Positions 52,997 through 61,508 of a stretch of 64,000 nt of DNA are shown here, piece by piece. The notes beneath the pieces were generated by a model. That model searched no databases and had not been told where the DNA came from. It saw nothing but the letters and a program-made list of their open reading frames with translations. The position numbers and the translations under genes were made by a program. Positions within the stretch are counted from its first letter, which is position 1. Each line of letters opens with the position of its first letter. Origin of the DNA: Sandaracinaceae bacterium (GTDB taxonomy: Bacteria; Myxococcota_A; Polyangia; Polyangiales; Houyiibacteriaceae); the NCBI GenBank assembly GCA_016706685.1, contig JADJJE010000029.1:9711-73710 (forward strand), given 5' to 3'.

Positions 52997-53413
52997 ATGC
53001 ACCACCTACCCACGCTGACCCTGGTTGTTCTCCTTCTCTCTGGCTGTGGCGCCTCCGCCGCGAGCGAGCCGGGGGCCACCGAGACCCCGCAGCATGCACC
53101 GCTGCAGCTCACGTGCGCAGGGGACCCCCCCAACGAGTTCGCCCCGCTGCAGCGCCACTGTGACGTGGACGCCGACTGCGTGGTGGTGCGCCATCGGCTC
53201 GACTGCTGCGGCTCGTACACTCAGGTGGGCATCCGCGTGGACGAGCGCGCCGACTTCGACGCGGCGGAGGGGGCCTGCGAGCCCACGGTGGCCATGTGCC
53301 GCTGCATGTCGCGGCCCGACGTGGCCAGCGACGGAACGTTCCAGCAGGAAGGGCTCGTGCTGAGCGTGCGCTGCGTGGACCTGGCGTGCGAGACCTCGTT
53401 CGGGCCGCCCTGA
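52997..53413 (+). CDS. Small Cys-rich lipoprotein
   Basis: 138 residues from ATG 52997. Signal with lipobox LLSGC. Mature part holds about eight Cys residues in pairs (CAGDPPNEF..RHCDVDADCVV, LDCCGSY, EGACEPTVAMCRCMSRP), suggesting a disulfide-rich fold. No family is recognised. It is 41 bases downstream of the VIT gene on the same strand. Convergent with the Nudix gene, with a six-base gap. Confidence 0.75.
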   Translation: MHHLPTLTLVVLLLSGCGASAASEPGATETPQHAPLQLTCAGDPPNEFAPLQRHCDVDADCVVVRHRLDCCGSYTQVGIRVDERADFDAAEGACEPTVAMCRCMSRPDVASDGTFQQEGLVLSVRCVDLACETSFGPP

Positions 53414-53428
53414 GGCAGCTCAGGCCCG
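53401..53428. terminator. Hairpin at convergent gene ends
   Basis: Stem CGGGCC (53401-53406) with GGCCCG (53423-53428) and an inner TGAG/CTCA pairing (53411-53414 and 53419-53422) enclose the two convergent stop codons of the lipoprotein and the Nudix gene. It lacks a T run, so it is only a probable bidirectional terminator. Confidence 0.4.
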
Positions 53429-53917
53429 GCGTGCGAAGAAGTCGGCCACCACGAGCGCGTGCAGCTCGAACGCCAGCGGCACGGGCTGGTGGATCACGGT
53501 GCGCTCCAGCACCTCGTGGTTGGGCACGAACGCGGGCAGGTCTTCGGCACGCACGGGCTGCGCTTCGCCGAAGATGAGCAGCGTCCCGCCCGGAGCGCTC
53601 AGCACCCGGCGCTCACGGATGCCCTCGGGGTCCACCTGAATTCCGGTCTCCTCGAACAGCTCGCGGGCGGCAGCGGCGCGCCACTCTTCCTCGTGATCGA
53701 TGAAGCCTCCTGGCAGCGCCAGCTCGCCCCGGTGCGGGGGGATGCCGCGGCGGATGACCAGCAAGCCCGCGTCCACCGGCAAGAGCAAGATGGCCACCGG
53801 GCTGGGGCTCAGATACGAGACCATGGTGCAGGCCGTGCAGCGCCGCGGCCACGCCATGCCGGTGGGGAAGGGCGCCCCGCAGAACGAGCAGTGGCTGTGC
53901 TTCTGGGGCTTGGTCAT
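53420..53917 (-). CDS. Nudix hydrolase with N-terminal zinc ribbon
   Basis: 165 residues from ATG 53917. N-terminal zinc ribbon (Cys10, Cys13, Cys27, Cys30: HCSFCG...RRCTACT). Nudix box from about residue 70: GGFIDHEEEWRAAAARELFEETGI, a full match to Gx5Ex7REUxEExGU with the metal-binding Glu residues. The layout resembles NudC-like NADH pyrophosphatases or zinc-ribbon Nudix proteins, but it is shorter than NudC. Substrate unknown. Cytoplasmic, stand-alone. Confidence 0.93.
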   Translation of the reverse strand: MTKPQKHSHCSFCGAPFPTGMAWPRRCTACTMVSYLSPSPVAILLLPVDAGLLVIRRGIPPHRGELALPGGFIDHEEEWRAAAARELFEETGIQVDPEGIRERRVLSAPGGTLLIFGEAQPVRAEDLPAFVPNHEVLERTVIHQPVPLAFELHALVVADFFARRA

Positions 53918-53994
53918 CGCAGGAGCGTGCGTGCGTGCCCGCGACGGGTCAACGGCGTTCCCAAGCTTCGCGCGGGGCACTGGGTCTCGCGGGC

Positions 53995-55251
53995 ATGAGA
54001 CCTTCACGCATGCCTCGCCTCCTGACCGCGCTGTTCCTGCTGTGTGCCGCCTGCGAAGCGTGCGGAGGGGGCCACGCCAACGGCGCTGGGGCGCTGCCCA
54101 CGGATCTCGCCGGGGCCACGCCCGATGCCCAGACCCGCTTTGCGCGCGGGACCAACCGCTTCGCCTTCGACCTCTTTCGCGGTCGGCCCGCGGGCAACCA
54201 GGTGTTCTCGCCGGGCAGCATCTCGCTGGCGCTGGCCATGACCTGGGCGGGCGCGCGGGGGGACACGGCCACCCAGCTGGCCCAGCCCTTCGGCTTCGAC
54301 GACAGCACGCACGCCGGCGCGGCGGGGCTCATCCACGCCTACAACCAGGGTGGCTCGCCGCTGGCCGTGGCCAACCGCCTGTACGGCGAGCAGACCTACG
54401 ACCTGCGCGCCGAGTTCCTGGCGCTGGCCCAGGCTCGCTACGCCGCTCCCTTCGAGCGCGTGGACTTCCGCGGCGACAGCGACGGCGTGCGGGTGCAGAT
54501 CAACGAGTGGGTGGAGGAGCGCACCCACGACCGCATCCAAGACCTGCTGGCGCCTGGGACGGTGACCGACGCCACGAGCCTGGTGCTGGTCAACGCCGCG
54601 TACTTCCTGGGCACCTGGGAGCACGCCTTCGAGCATGAAGCCACCCGCCCGGAGGCCTTCCAGGCCAGCGTCACCCACGAGTTCCGGGTGCCCATGATGA
54701 ACACCCGGCTGGACGCACGCCGTGCCACGGTGGCCGGCGCACGCATCCTCGAGCTGCCATACGAAGGTGACCGCTTCTCCATGGTGTTCGTGCTCCCCGA
54801 GGCGCGCCACGGTCTCGCCGAGCTGGAGCGCGGCCTCGACCTCGCCATGTGGGAGAGCTTCATGGCAGCCCTACAGCACGGCGAGGCCATCGTGGCCGTC
54901 CCGCGCTTCGAGGTGAAGCTCGAACCCAGCCTGTCCTTGGTGGGAGCGCTCCAGCAGCTGGGCGTGACCAACGCGTTCGACCCCGCGCTAGCGGACTTCA
55001 CGGGCATGGCCGAGCCGCGCGCTGACCGGGGCCCGTTGGTGGTGGGGAACATCCTGCACCAGGCGTTCCTGCGCGTGGACGAGTCCGGCACCGAGGCCGC
55101 TGCAGCCACCGCCGTGGTGGTGGTGGAGGCCGCTGCCCCAGCGCCCCAGCCCATCTTCGTCTTCCGGGCCGACGAGCCATTCCTCTTCGCGCTGCGTGAC
55201 CGGCAGTCCGGGATGATCCTCTTCCTGGGCCGCGTCACCGACCCACGCTGA
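53995..55251 (+). CDS. Secreted lipoprotein serpin (serine-protease inhibitor)
   Basis: 418 residues from ATG 53995 (ATG 54010 also possible). Signal with a Cys-rich end (LFLLCAACEACGGG). Serpin core: FAFDLFRGRPAGNQVFSPGSISLALAMTWAGARG near the start, VLVNAAYFLGTWEHAF, and the conserved end PFLFALRDRQSGMILFLGRVTDP. The reactive loop (about residues 361-382) has an intact hinge, ESGTEAAAATAVVVV, as in inhibitory serpins, not the disrupted hinge of non-inhibitors. By hinge numbering P1 would be about Ala, so elastase-like targets are guessed. It is likely a periplasmic or surface defence against proteases. Confidence 0.93.
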   Translation: MRPSRMPRLLTALFLLCAACEACGGGHANGAGALPTDLAGATPDAQTRFARGTNRFAFDLFRGRPAGNQVFSPGSISLALAMTWAGARGDTATQLAQPFGFDDSTHAGAAGLIHAYNQGGSPLAVANRLYGEQTYDLRAEFLALAQARYAAPFERVDFRGDSDGVRVQINEWVEERTHDRIQDLLAPGTVTDATSLVLVNAAYFLGTWEHAFEHEATRPEAFQASVTHEFRVPMMNTRLDARRATVAGARILELPYEGDRFSMVFVLPEARHGLAELERGLDLAMWESFMAALQHGEAIVAVPRFEVKLEPSLSLVGALQQLGVTNAFDPALADFTGMAEPRADRGPLVVGNILHQAFLRVDESGTEAAAATAVVVVEAAAPAPQPIFVFRADEPFLFALRDRQSGMILFLGRVTDPR

Positions 55252-55443
55252 GCGCCGGTCGACCCCCGCCACCGGGTGTCTGCCGGGATGGCAGCACACG
55301 TCGGAATGGCGGTGTCGGTCCATCATCCTGATGCGCTCATCGCGGCAAACAAGCTGCTTCTGTCCGCATTCTGCGCTGCGCGGGGCGTGGCCCGAAAGGT
55401 GCACACGTCTGGGTATCTGAGTGCGAACTCCGATGCCGACGCC

Positions 55444-56607
55444 ATGCCTCACACCTTCGACTCCCATGCCCTCCAGGCGGCGCTACTGGCTAGCACCCAC
55501 GTCGCGACCATCGTGACCAACGCCGCGGGCGTGATTCAGGTGTTCAACGTGGGCGCCGAGCGGGCGTTCGGCTTCGCGCCCTGCGAGGTGCTGGACAAGG
55601 TCACGCCCGCCGCGTTCGCGGACCCCGACGAGCTCGTGGCCCGCGCTCGGCTGCTCAGTGGGCAGCGGGGTGCACGGGTGGAGCCCGGCTTCGAGGCGCT
55701 CACGTTCAAGGCCGCCCGCGACGGTGAGGACGTCTTCCCGCTCACCCAAGTTCGCAAGGACGGCAGCCGCTTTCGGGCCGAAGTGAGCGCGCGCGCGCTG
55801 CTCGACGCCCAGGGTGACGTGAAGGGCTTCCTCCTGTTCATCACCGGTGCGACGCGAGGGGTGGAGCTTCACGCCACCAACGTCGTCACGCAGCAGCTCA
55901 ACCTCGCCAACGCCGACTTCCTCTCCAGCATGAGCCACGAGCTGCGCTCGCCGCTGACGGCCATCCTGGGCTTCGCGCAGCTGATGGAGTCGGACTCGCC
56001 GAAGCCCACGGCGTCCCAGGGCGAGAGCCTGCGCGAGATTCGCAAGGCGGGCCGGCACCTGCTGCAGATGATCAACGAGATCCTCGACCTCGCGAAGATC
56101 GAGTCCGGCAGGCTGTCGCTCTCGCTCGAGCCCGTGTCGCTCGCGACCGTGATGCTGGAGTGCCAAGGCATGACCGAGGCACCCGCGCGAGCGCGCGGGG
56201 TTCGCATGGCATTCCCGTTGTTGACCACGCCCTGCTTCGTGCGGGTGGACAGCACGCGGCTGAAGCAGGTGCTGATGAACCTGCTGACGAACGCCATCCA
56301 GTACAACCGTCCCGAGGGCACGGTGACGGTGCGCTGTGACGTCAGCACTCCGGGGCGCGTGCGCGTCAGCATCGCGGACCAGGGCCCCGGGCTCACGCCC
56401 GAGCAGCTGGTGCAGCTCTTCCAGCCGTTCCATCGCGTGGGCCGCGAGGCCAGCGGTCAAGAGGGCACGGGCCTGGGGCTCGCGGTGGCCCGGCAGCTCC
56501 TCGAACTCATGGGCGGCGCCATGGGGGTGGACAGCGTGGTGGGCTCCGGCAGCGTGTTCTGGTTCGAGGTGAACACCAGCGTCGAGCCGGAGGCCGCGTT
56601 GCGGTGA
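55444..56607 (+). CDS. Cytoplasmic PAS sensor histidine kinase
   Basis: 387 residues from ATG 55444. PAS-like sensor (about residues 10-135; STHVATIVTNAAGVIQVFNVGAERAFGF). HisKA with the phospho-acceptor His in FLSSMSHELRSPLTAILGF (about residue 164), HATPase_c with N box LLTNAIQY, DQGPGL and GTGLGLA. No membrane helix is seen. It is followed four bases later by the hybrid kinase and then the REC-EAL gene. The sensor ligand is unknown. It may feed the hybrid kinase and EAL protein. Confidence 0.92.
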   Translation: MPHTFDSHALQAALLASTHVATIVTNAAGVIQVFNVGAERAFGFAPCEVLDKVTPAAFADPDELVARARLLSGQRGARVEPGFEALTFKAARDGEDVFPLTQVRKDGSRFRAEVSARALLDAQGDVKGFLLFITGATRGVELHATNVVTQQLNLANADFLSSMSHELRSPLTAILGFAQLMESDSPKPTASQGESLREIRKAGRHLLQMINEILDLAKIESGRLSLSLEPVSLATVMLECQGMTEAPARARGVRMAFPLLTTPCFVRVDSTRLKQVLMNLLTNAIQYNRPEGTVTVRCDVSTPGRVRVSIADQGPGLTPEQLVQLFQPFHRVGREASGQEGTGLGLAVARQLLELMGGAMGVDSVVGSGSVFWFEVNTSVEPEAALR

Positions 56608-56611
56608 TGCC

Positions 56612-58642
56612 ATGATCTCCAACACCGACTTCCACGGCGCGAAGATCCTGATCGCCCACCACCTCGAGACCAACGTGCGCCTGCTGGACCGGTTGCTGCG
56701 CCGCGATGGCTACTCGTCGGTCATGTCCACGCGCAACCCATACGAGATCTGTGCGCTGCACGCCGAGCATCAGTACGACCTGATCCTGCTGGACTTGATG
56801 ATGCCGGGCCTGGACGGCTTCGCGGTGCTCGCGGCCCTCGGCGCGCTGCCCGCCGGCAGCGATGTGCCCGTGTTGGTGATCACCACGCAGCCGGACCAGA
56901 TGCTGCGAGCCCTGCGCGCTGGCGCCAAGGACTTCGTGAGCATGCCCTTCGACCTCGTGGAGGTGCTCACGCGCGTGCACAACATGCTCGAGGTGCGGCT
57001 TCAGTACATGGAGACCAAGCGCCTCTACGACCAGATCGTCGCCGACCAGGAGCTGCATCGCATCCTCGAGGTGGAGCTCCAAGAGGCGAAGGAGAACGCC
57101 GAGGCCGCCAACCGCTCGAAGAGCATCTTCTTGGCCACCATGAGCCACGAGATTCGGACGCCCATGCACGGCGTGCTGGGCATGCTGGAGCTGCTGGGGC
57201 TCACGCGCTTGGACACGTCGCAGGCCGCGATGTTGGACGTGGTGCGCGAGTCTGGCGCCACGCTCCACCGCATCATCGACGACATCCTCGACTTCTCGAA
57301 GATGGAGGCCGGCAAGCTGGCCGTGCTGCCCGAGCCCGCCAGCGTTGCCGCGGCGGTCGACGCCGTCATTGGCATCTACTCCGGGAACGCGCGCAGCCAG
57401 GGCGTCGCGCTGCGCTGCTGCGTGGACCCCAACATCCGCCCGGCGCACTTGGTGGACCCCACGCGCCTGCGGCAGATCCTCAACAACTTGGTGAGCAACG
57501 CCCTCAAATTCACGTCGAGCGGGTCCATCGAGCTCCGTGCGGAGAGCATCGGCCAAGGAGACGACGTGGAGCGCGTGCGCTTCTCCGTGAGCGACACCGG
57601 CATCGGCATCTCGACCGAAGACCAGGCCCGCTTGTTCCAGCCGTTCGTCCAGGCCGCCAGTCAGACCGCCACGCGCTTCGGCGGAACGGGCCTCGGGCTC
57701 ACCATCTGTCAGACGCTGGCCGGCATGATGGGCAGCTCCATCGACATGGTGAGCGAGCTGGGCGTGGGCACCACCATGAGCCTCGAGCTGACGCTGCCCT
57801 TCGCGGACGAAGGCGCCATCGCCGCACCCAAGTCCACGACCCATGCCTCGCAGGCAAACCGCGTCTCGGATCGGCCGCGTGCGGCGCCGGATCTCTCGCA
57901 GGCCGAGCGGGATGGCACCCTGATCCTGGTCGCCGACGACCACCCCATCAACCGTCAGCTGCTCATCCGTCAGGTGAACACGCTGGGCTACGCGGCCGAG
58001 AGCGTGGCCACCGGGGCCGAGGCGCTCGCCGGTTGGGAGACCGGGCGATACGGGCTGATCATCACCGACTGCAACATGCCGGAGATGAGCGGCTATGACC
58101 TGACGCGCAGCGTTCGCGCGCAGGAGGCCGCCCTCGGCAAGGCGCGCACGCCCATCGTGGCCTGCACGGCGAACGCGCTCGGCGACGCCGAGGCCATCTG
58201 CCTCGCCGCGGGCATGGACTCCTATCTCGCGAAGCCCATTGATCTCGAGGGGCTGTCGGTGGTGCTGGCGCAGTGGCTGCCCCTCACCCAGCCAGACGTC
58301 CCCATCGACCCCAGCGTGCTGGCCGAGATCACGGGCGGCAACTGCGAACTCTCGCGCGGCCTGCTCGCTGAGCTCCAACGCGCGAACGCCGAGGACGCGG
58401 CGGTGTTGCTGGAGGCCGTGGGCGCGGGGGACGTGGCTCGCGTTGCGTCGGCGTCCCACCGCATGCTGGGTGCCAGCCGCATGGTGGGCGCCAACTCCTT
58501 TGCGCGCGTCTGCGAACAGCTCGAGCGGGCTGGGCGAGCTGCGGACTGGAGCACGATCGAGGTGACCCTCGGGACGTTCCACCGTGAGATCGAGCGCCTC
58601 GACTCCTACTGTACGGAGGCCTCGTGCTGCTCCGCGACGTGA
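56612..58642 (+). CDS. Hybrid histidine kinase: degenerate REC, HisKA-HATPase, REC, HPt
   Basis: 676 residues. The first receiver (about 8-125) keeps the phospho-Asp in LLDLMMPGLDGF but has AHH where the acidic pair should be and a Met in place of the conserved Lys (FVSMPFD), so it is probably not phosphorylated normally. HisKA His in MSHEIRTPMHGVL (about 178); HATPase about 290-390; a normal second receiver (about 430-550; ADDHPINRQ, ITDCNMPEMSG, LAKPID); and HPt (about 575-670) with SHRMLGASRMVG (His about 616). This is the BvgS-like relay type. The next gene, overlapping by 19 bases, likely gets the phosphate. Confidence 0.94.
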   Translation: MISNTDFHGAKILIAHHLETNVRLLDRLLRRDGYSSVMSTRNPYEICALHAEHQYDLILLDLMMPGLDGFAVLAALGALPAGSDVPVLVITTQPDQMLRALRAGAKDFVSMPFDLVEVLTRVHNMLEVRLQYMETKRLYDQIVADQELHRILEVELQEAKENAEAANRSKSIFLATMSHEIRTPMHGVLGMLELLGLTRLDTSQAAMLDVVRESGATLHRIIDDILDFSKMEAGKLAVLPEPASVAAAVDAVIGIYSGNARSQGVALRCCVDPNIRPAHLVDPTRLRQILNNLVSNALKFTSSGSIELRAESIGQGDDVERVRFSVSDTGIGISTEDQARLFQPFVQAASQTATRFGGTGLGLTICQTLAGMMGSSIDMVSELGVGTTMSLELTLPFADEGAIAAPKSTTHASQANRVSDRPRAAPDLSQAERDGTLILVADDHPINRQLLIRQVNTLGYAAESVATGAEALAGWETGRYGLIITDCNMPEMSGYDLTRSVRAQEAALGKARTPIVACTANALGDAEAICLAAGMDSYLAKPIDLEGLSVVLAQWLPLTQPDVPIDPSVLAEITGGNCELSRGLLAELQRANAEDAAVLLEAVGAGDVARVASASHRMLGASRMVGANSFARVCEQLERAGRAADWSTIEVTLGTFHREIERLDSYCTEASCCSAT

Positions 58643-59838
58643 GCGTGCTGGCCGTGGAGGACCATGCGTTCCAGCGCAGCGTGCTGCTGGCCATGCTGAA
58701 CGCGCTTGGCGCGAAGCATGTCTCCATGGCGGTCGATGGAGCATCCGCGCTAGAGCACCTCGCCCGGTCCACCGTGGAGCCCGACATCATCATCAGTGAC
58801 CTCGACATGCCCGGCATGGACGGAATGGAGTTCGTGCGTCACCTCGGAGCGTCGAAGCGGCGGGTGCCCGTCATCCTCGCGAGCGCGGTAGAGACCTCGC
58901 TCCTGGCTTCGGTCGAGACCATGACGCGCGCCTATGGCGTGAACATCATCGGCGTCATCGAGAAGCCCATCACCCCCGCCAAGCTGGCGGACGTGCTGAA
59001 GCGGCACGCAGCCAACATGGCGTCGCGCAAGCGCACGGGCCCCGGGGTCCACATGTTCAGCCTGGACGAGATCGAGGCAGGACTCGGGAACGACGAGTTC
59101 GAGCCCTACTTTCAGCCCAAGGTGGACCTCCAGACCGGGGCGCTCCGTGGTGCCGAGGCGCTGGCGCGCTGGCGCCATCCCATGGATGGAATCGTGCCGC
59201 CGCTGGCGTTCATCGAGCGTCTGGAGGGGAGCAAGCTGATCGACGAGCTCACGTGGATCATCCTGCGCAAGTCAGCCGCCTTCTGTCAGAACCTGCGCGA
59301 CGCGAGCGGCCTGGATCTCAGCGTGTCGGTCAACCTCTCGGTCAAGTCGCTGGCCGATGTGCACCTGGCCGACCGCGTCACCGAGGTGGTCCGGAGGCAG
59401 GGGCTCGACCCGCGGCACATGATCCTGGAGGTGACCGAGTCCGCCACCACCACGGAGGTGGGCCACGTGCTCGAGAACCTGTCGCGACTGCGAATGAAGG
59501 GCTTCGGCCTGTCCATCGACGACTACGGCACCGGCTATTCGTCCATGCAGCAGCTCACGCGCATTGCCTTCACCGAGCTGAAGGTGGACCAGTCGTTCGT
59601 GGCCAACGCCCCACGCCACGCGGCGGCGCGGGTGGTGCTCGAGTCCAGCCTCGACATGGCCCGCAAGCTCAACATCGCGTCCGTGGCCGAGGGCATCGAG
59701 TCCCAGGACGACTGGGACCTCCTGCGCGGCCTGGGCTGTGAGGTGGGTCAGGGCTACTTCATCGCGCGGCCCATGGAAGCCGGAGCGTTCAAGCGCTGGA
59801 CCATGGCGCGTGGGGCAGTCGCCAGCGCCGGCGCCTGA
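58624..59838 (+). CDS. Receiver-EAL c-di-GMP phosphodiesterase
   Basis: 404 residues from GTG 58624, which lies inside the end of the hybrid kinase gene. N-terminal receiver (about 5-120) has the acidic pair (AVEDHA), phospho-Asp in ISDLDMPGMDG and Lys in IEKPITP. EAL domain: GAEALARW, SVNLS, EVTES, DDYGTGYSS, KVDQSF, AEGIES and QGYFIARPM are all present, so the metal-binding and catalytic set is intact and activity is expected. It should degrade c-di-GMP when controlled by the kinases upstream. It is the likely output of the three-gene relay. Confidence 0.95.
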   Translation: MLLRDVSVLAVEDHAFQRSVLLAMLNALGAKHVSMAVDGASALEHLARSTVEPDIIISDLDMPGMDGMEFVRHLGASKRRVPVILASAVETSLLASVETMTRAYGVNIIGVIEKPITPAKLADVLKRHAANMASRKRTGPGVHMFSLDEIEAGLGNDEFEPYFQPKVDLQTGALRGAEALARWRHPMDGIVPPLAFIERLEGSKLIDELTWIILRKSAAFCQNLRDASGLDLSVSVNLSVKSLADVHLADRVTEVVRRQGLDPRHMILEVTESATTTEVGHVLENLSRLRMKGFGLSIDDYGTGYSSMQQLTRIAFTELKVDQSFVANAPRHAAARVVLESSLDMARKLNIASVAEGIESQDDWDLLRGLGCEVGQGYFIARPMEAGAFKRWTMARGAVASAGA

Positions 59839-59850
59839 ACAGCAAGAAAC

Positions 59851-59883
59851 ATAGACTGTAGTCCAAAAATAGACCATAGTTCA
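59851..59883 (+). promoter_or_regulatory. Paired operator-like repeats upstream of the TetR gene
   Basis: Two 15-base copies (ATAGACTGTAGTCCA, 59851-59865; ATAGACCATAGTTCA, 59869-59883) occur 18 bases apart in an AT-rich island, just before GTG 59888. The first contains the palindrome GACT-GT-AGTC, the second a weaker version. The location, symmetry and spacing suggest binding of the TetR regulator at its own promoter. Confidence 0.6.
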
Positions 59884-59887
59884 CGTT

Positions 59888-60556
59888 GTGAGCGTCGTCG
59901 GCCTGCGTGAACGAAAGAAGCTCGAGCTGCGTGAGCGGCTGTGCGACGAAGCGCGCCGGCTGTTCGCAGCGCAGGACAGCGCAGCGGTCTCGGTGGACGT
60001 CATCGCCCAGGCGGCGGGGGTCTCGCGGGCCACGTTCTTCAACTACTTCCCGTCCAAGGGGGCGCTGCTGGACGAGCTGGCGGGCCACATGACCGACCGG
60101 CTGCGGCGCTACCTGGAGGAAGAGCGCGCGCTCGGCCAGCCGCTCGAGGCCACGCTGGTGCACTGGTTCGCGCGCTCGGTGGCCACCATTCGGCGCTCCG
60201 AGTCGCTCACGCGGCTGCTGTTCGGGCGCGCGTTTGCGGGCGCCGAAGAGAACGAGCTGCGCGCCACGCAGATGGCGGCGGTGCACCGCGCCTACGAGGG
60301 GCTGGTGGCAGACGCGCAGGCCCGCGGTGAGGTGGACGCGCGCGCCGACGTGGCGTTCCACGCCGAGATGCTGGCGGGGTCCATGACCATGCTGCTGAAC
60401 AACTGGTTCAACGACCGGGCGTACCCGCTCGAGGCGCGCGCGGAGCAGACCGCCCGCTTCGTGGCCGCCGCCATGATGGCGGACCGTGTGCCGCGCGCGA
60501 AGCCCGCACGCGCGCCCCGCAAGAAGGAGACACATGCCCGCATTCGCACACGCTGA
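59888..60556 (+). CDS. TetR/AcrR-family transcriptional regulator
   Basis: 222 residues from GTG 59888. N-terminal TetR helix-turn-helix (about residues 10-60; LRERLCDEARRLFAAQDSAAVSVDVIAQAAGVSRATFFNYFPSKGALL) and a helical ligand domain. The C-terminus is basic (PRAKPARAPRKKE). The Rieske gene starts inside its last 23 bases. The paired repeats just upstream indicate self-regulation. The effector is probably a substrate or product of the oxygenase; this is inferred from location only. Confidence 0.95.
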   Translation: MSVVGLRERKKLELRERLCDEARRLFAAQDSAAVSVDVIAQAAGVSRATFFNYFPSKGALLDELAGHMTDRLRRYLEEERALGQPLEATLVHWFARSVATIRRSESLTRLLFGRAFAGAEENELRATQMAAVHRAYEGLVADAQARGEVDARADVAFHAEMLAGSMTMLLNNWFNDRAYPLEARAEQTARFVAAAMMADRVPRAKPARAPRKKETHARIRTR

Positions 60557-61484
60557 ACAGAACAGCGCGTTTCCTGGCTATCCACGCGGGTGGTTCGTGG
60601 TCGCGCTGTCCGACGAGGTCACCGCCGGAGCGCCGCACGCCATGCGCTACTTCGGGCGAGACCTCATTGCCTTTCGTGACGCAGCGGGCGCCGCGGTGGT
60701 GTTGGACGCCTACTGCCCGCACCTCGGGGCGCACCTCGGCCAAGGCACCGTGGAGGACGGCTGCATCCGCTGTCCGTTCCATGCGTGGAAGTTCGACGGC
60801 GCGGGGGACTGCGTGGAGGTGCCCTACGCCACGCGCCTCCCCAAGCGCGCGGCGCTCGGCAGCCACCGCGTGGTAGAGCGCAACGGCTTCGTGTTCGTGC
60901 ACTACGACCCGCGCGGCCGCGAGCCCGAGTACGACATCCCGGTCGTCCCGCAGTACGGCCACCCCGAGTGGACCGCCTGGCAGCACGGCAAGCTGCGCCT
61001 CCGCACGCACTCGCGCGAGATCCTCGAGAACGTGGTGGACGTGGCGCACTTCAAGCCCGTGCACAAGAACGACCCGGCCGAGTTCGTGAACGAGTTCGTG
61101 GGGCACAAGGCCATCCAGCGCTCCGAGGGGCGCGGCATGGGCCAGCACGCCAGCACCGGCTACACGCTCGAGGCCGTCTACCACGGGCCCTCGTTCCAGA
61201 TCACCGACATGCACTCGGTGGTGGAGACCGTGCTCTACAACACGCACACCATGGTGGACGAAGAGCACGTGGACCTGCGCTTCGGCCTGATGATGCAGCC
61301 CGGGAGCCAGGGCACGCGCTTCTCCGAGGACTACGTGCGGGAGTACGTGAGCGTGGTCATGCACGGCTTCCGCCAAGACGCGCGCATCTGGGAGCACAAG
61401 CGCTGGCGCGACAAGCCCACGCTGTGCGACGGCGATGGGCCCATCATGCAGCTGCGTGCGTGGTACGCGCAGTACTTCGACTGA
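60534..61484 (+). CDS. Rieske non-heme iron oxygenase (KshA/DAF-36-like)
   Basis: 316 residues from ATG 60534, preceded by aaggaga. Rieske cluster ligands: CPH (Cys61, His63) and CPFH (Cys80, His83). Mononuclear iron motif ENVVDVAHFKPVH: Asp169, His172, His177. This arrangement resembles ring-hydroxylating and sterol-directed oxygenases (KshA, DAF-36, SdmA), which act on steroid-like substrates, but the exact reaction cannot be told. It overlaps the TetR gene by 23 bases, implying coupled expression. Electron-transfer partner genes are not seen in the window. Confidence 0.93.
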   Translation: MPAFAHAEQNSAFPGYPRGWFVVALSDEVTAGAPHAMRYFGRDLIAFRDAAGAAVVLDAYCPHLGAHLGQGTVEDGCIRCPFHAWKFDGAGDCVEVPYATRLPKRAALGSHRVVERNGFVFVHYDPRGREPEYDIPVVPQYGHPEWTAWQHGKLRLRTHSREILENVVDVAHFKPVHKNDPAEFVNEFVGHKAIQRSEGRGMGQHASTGYTLEAVYHGPSFQITDMHSVVETVLYNTHTMVDEEHVDLRFGLMMQPGSQGTRFSEDYVREYVSVVMHGFRQDARIWEHKRWRDKPTLCDGDGPIMQLRAWYAQYFD

Positions 61485-61508
61485 GCGTGCGGGGGTGGGC
61501 ACCTCGGC

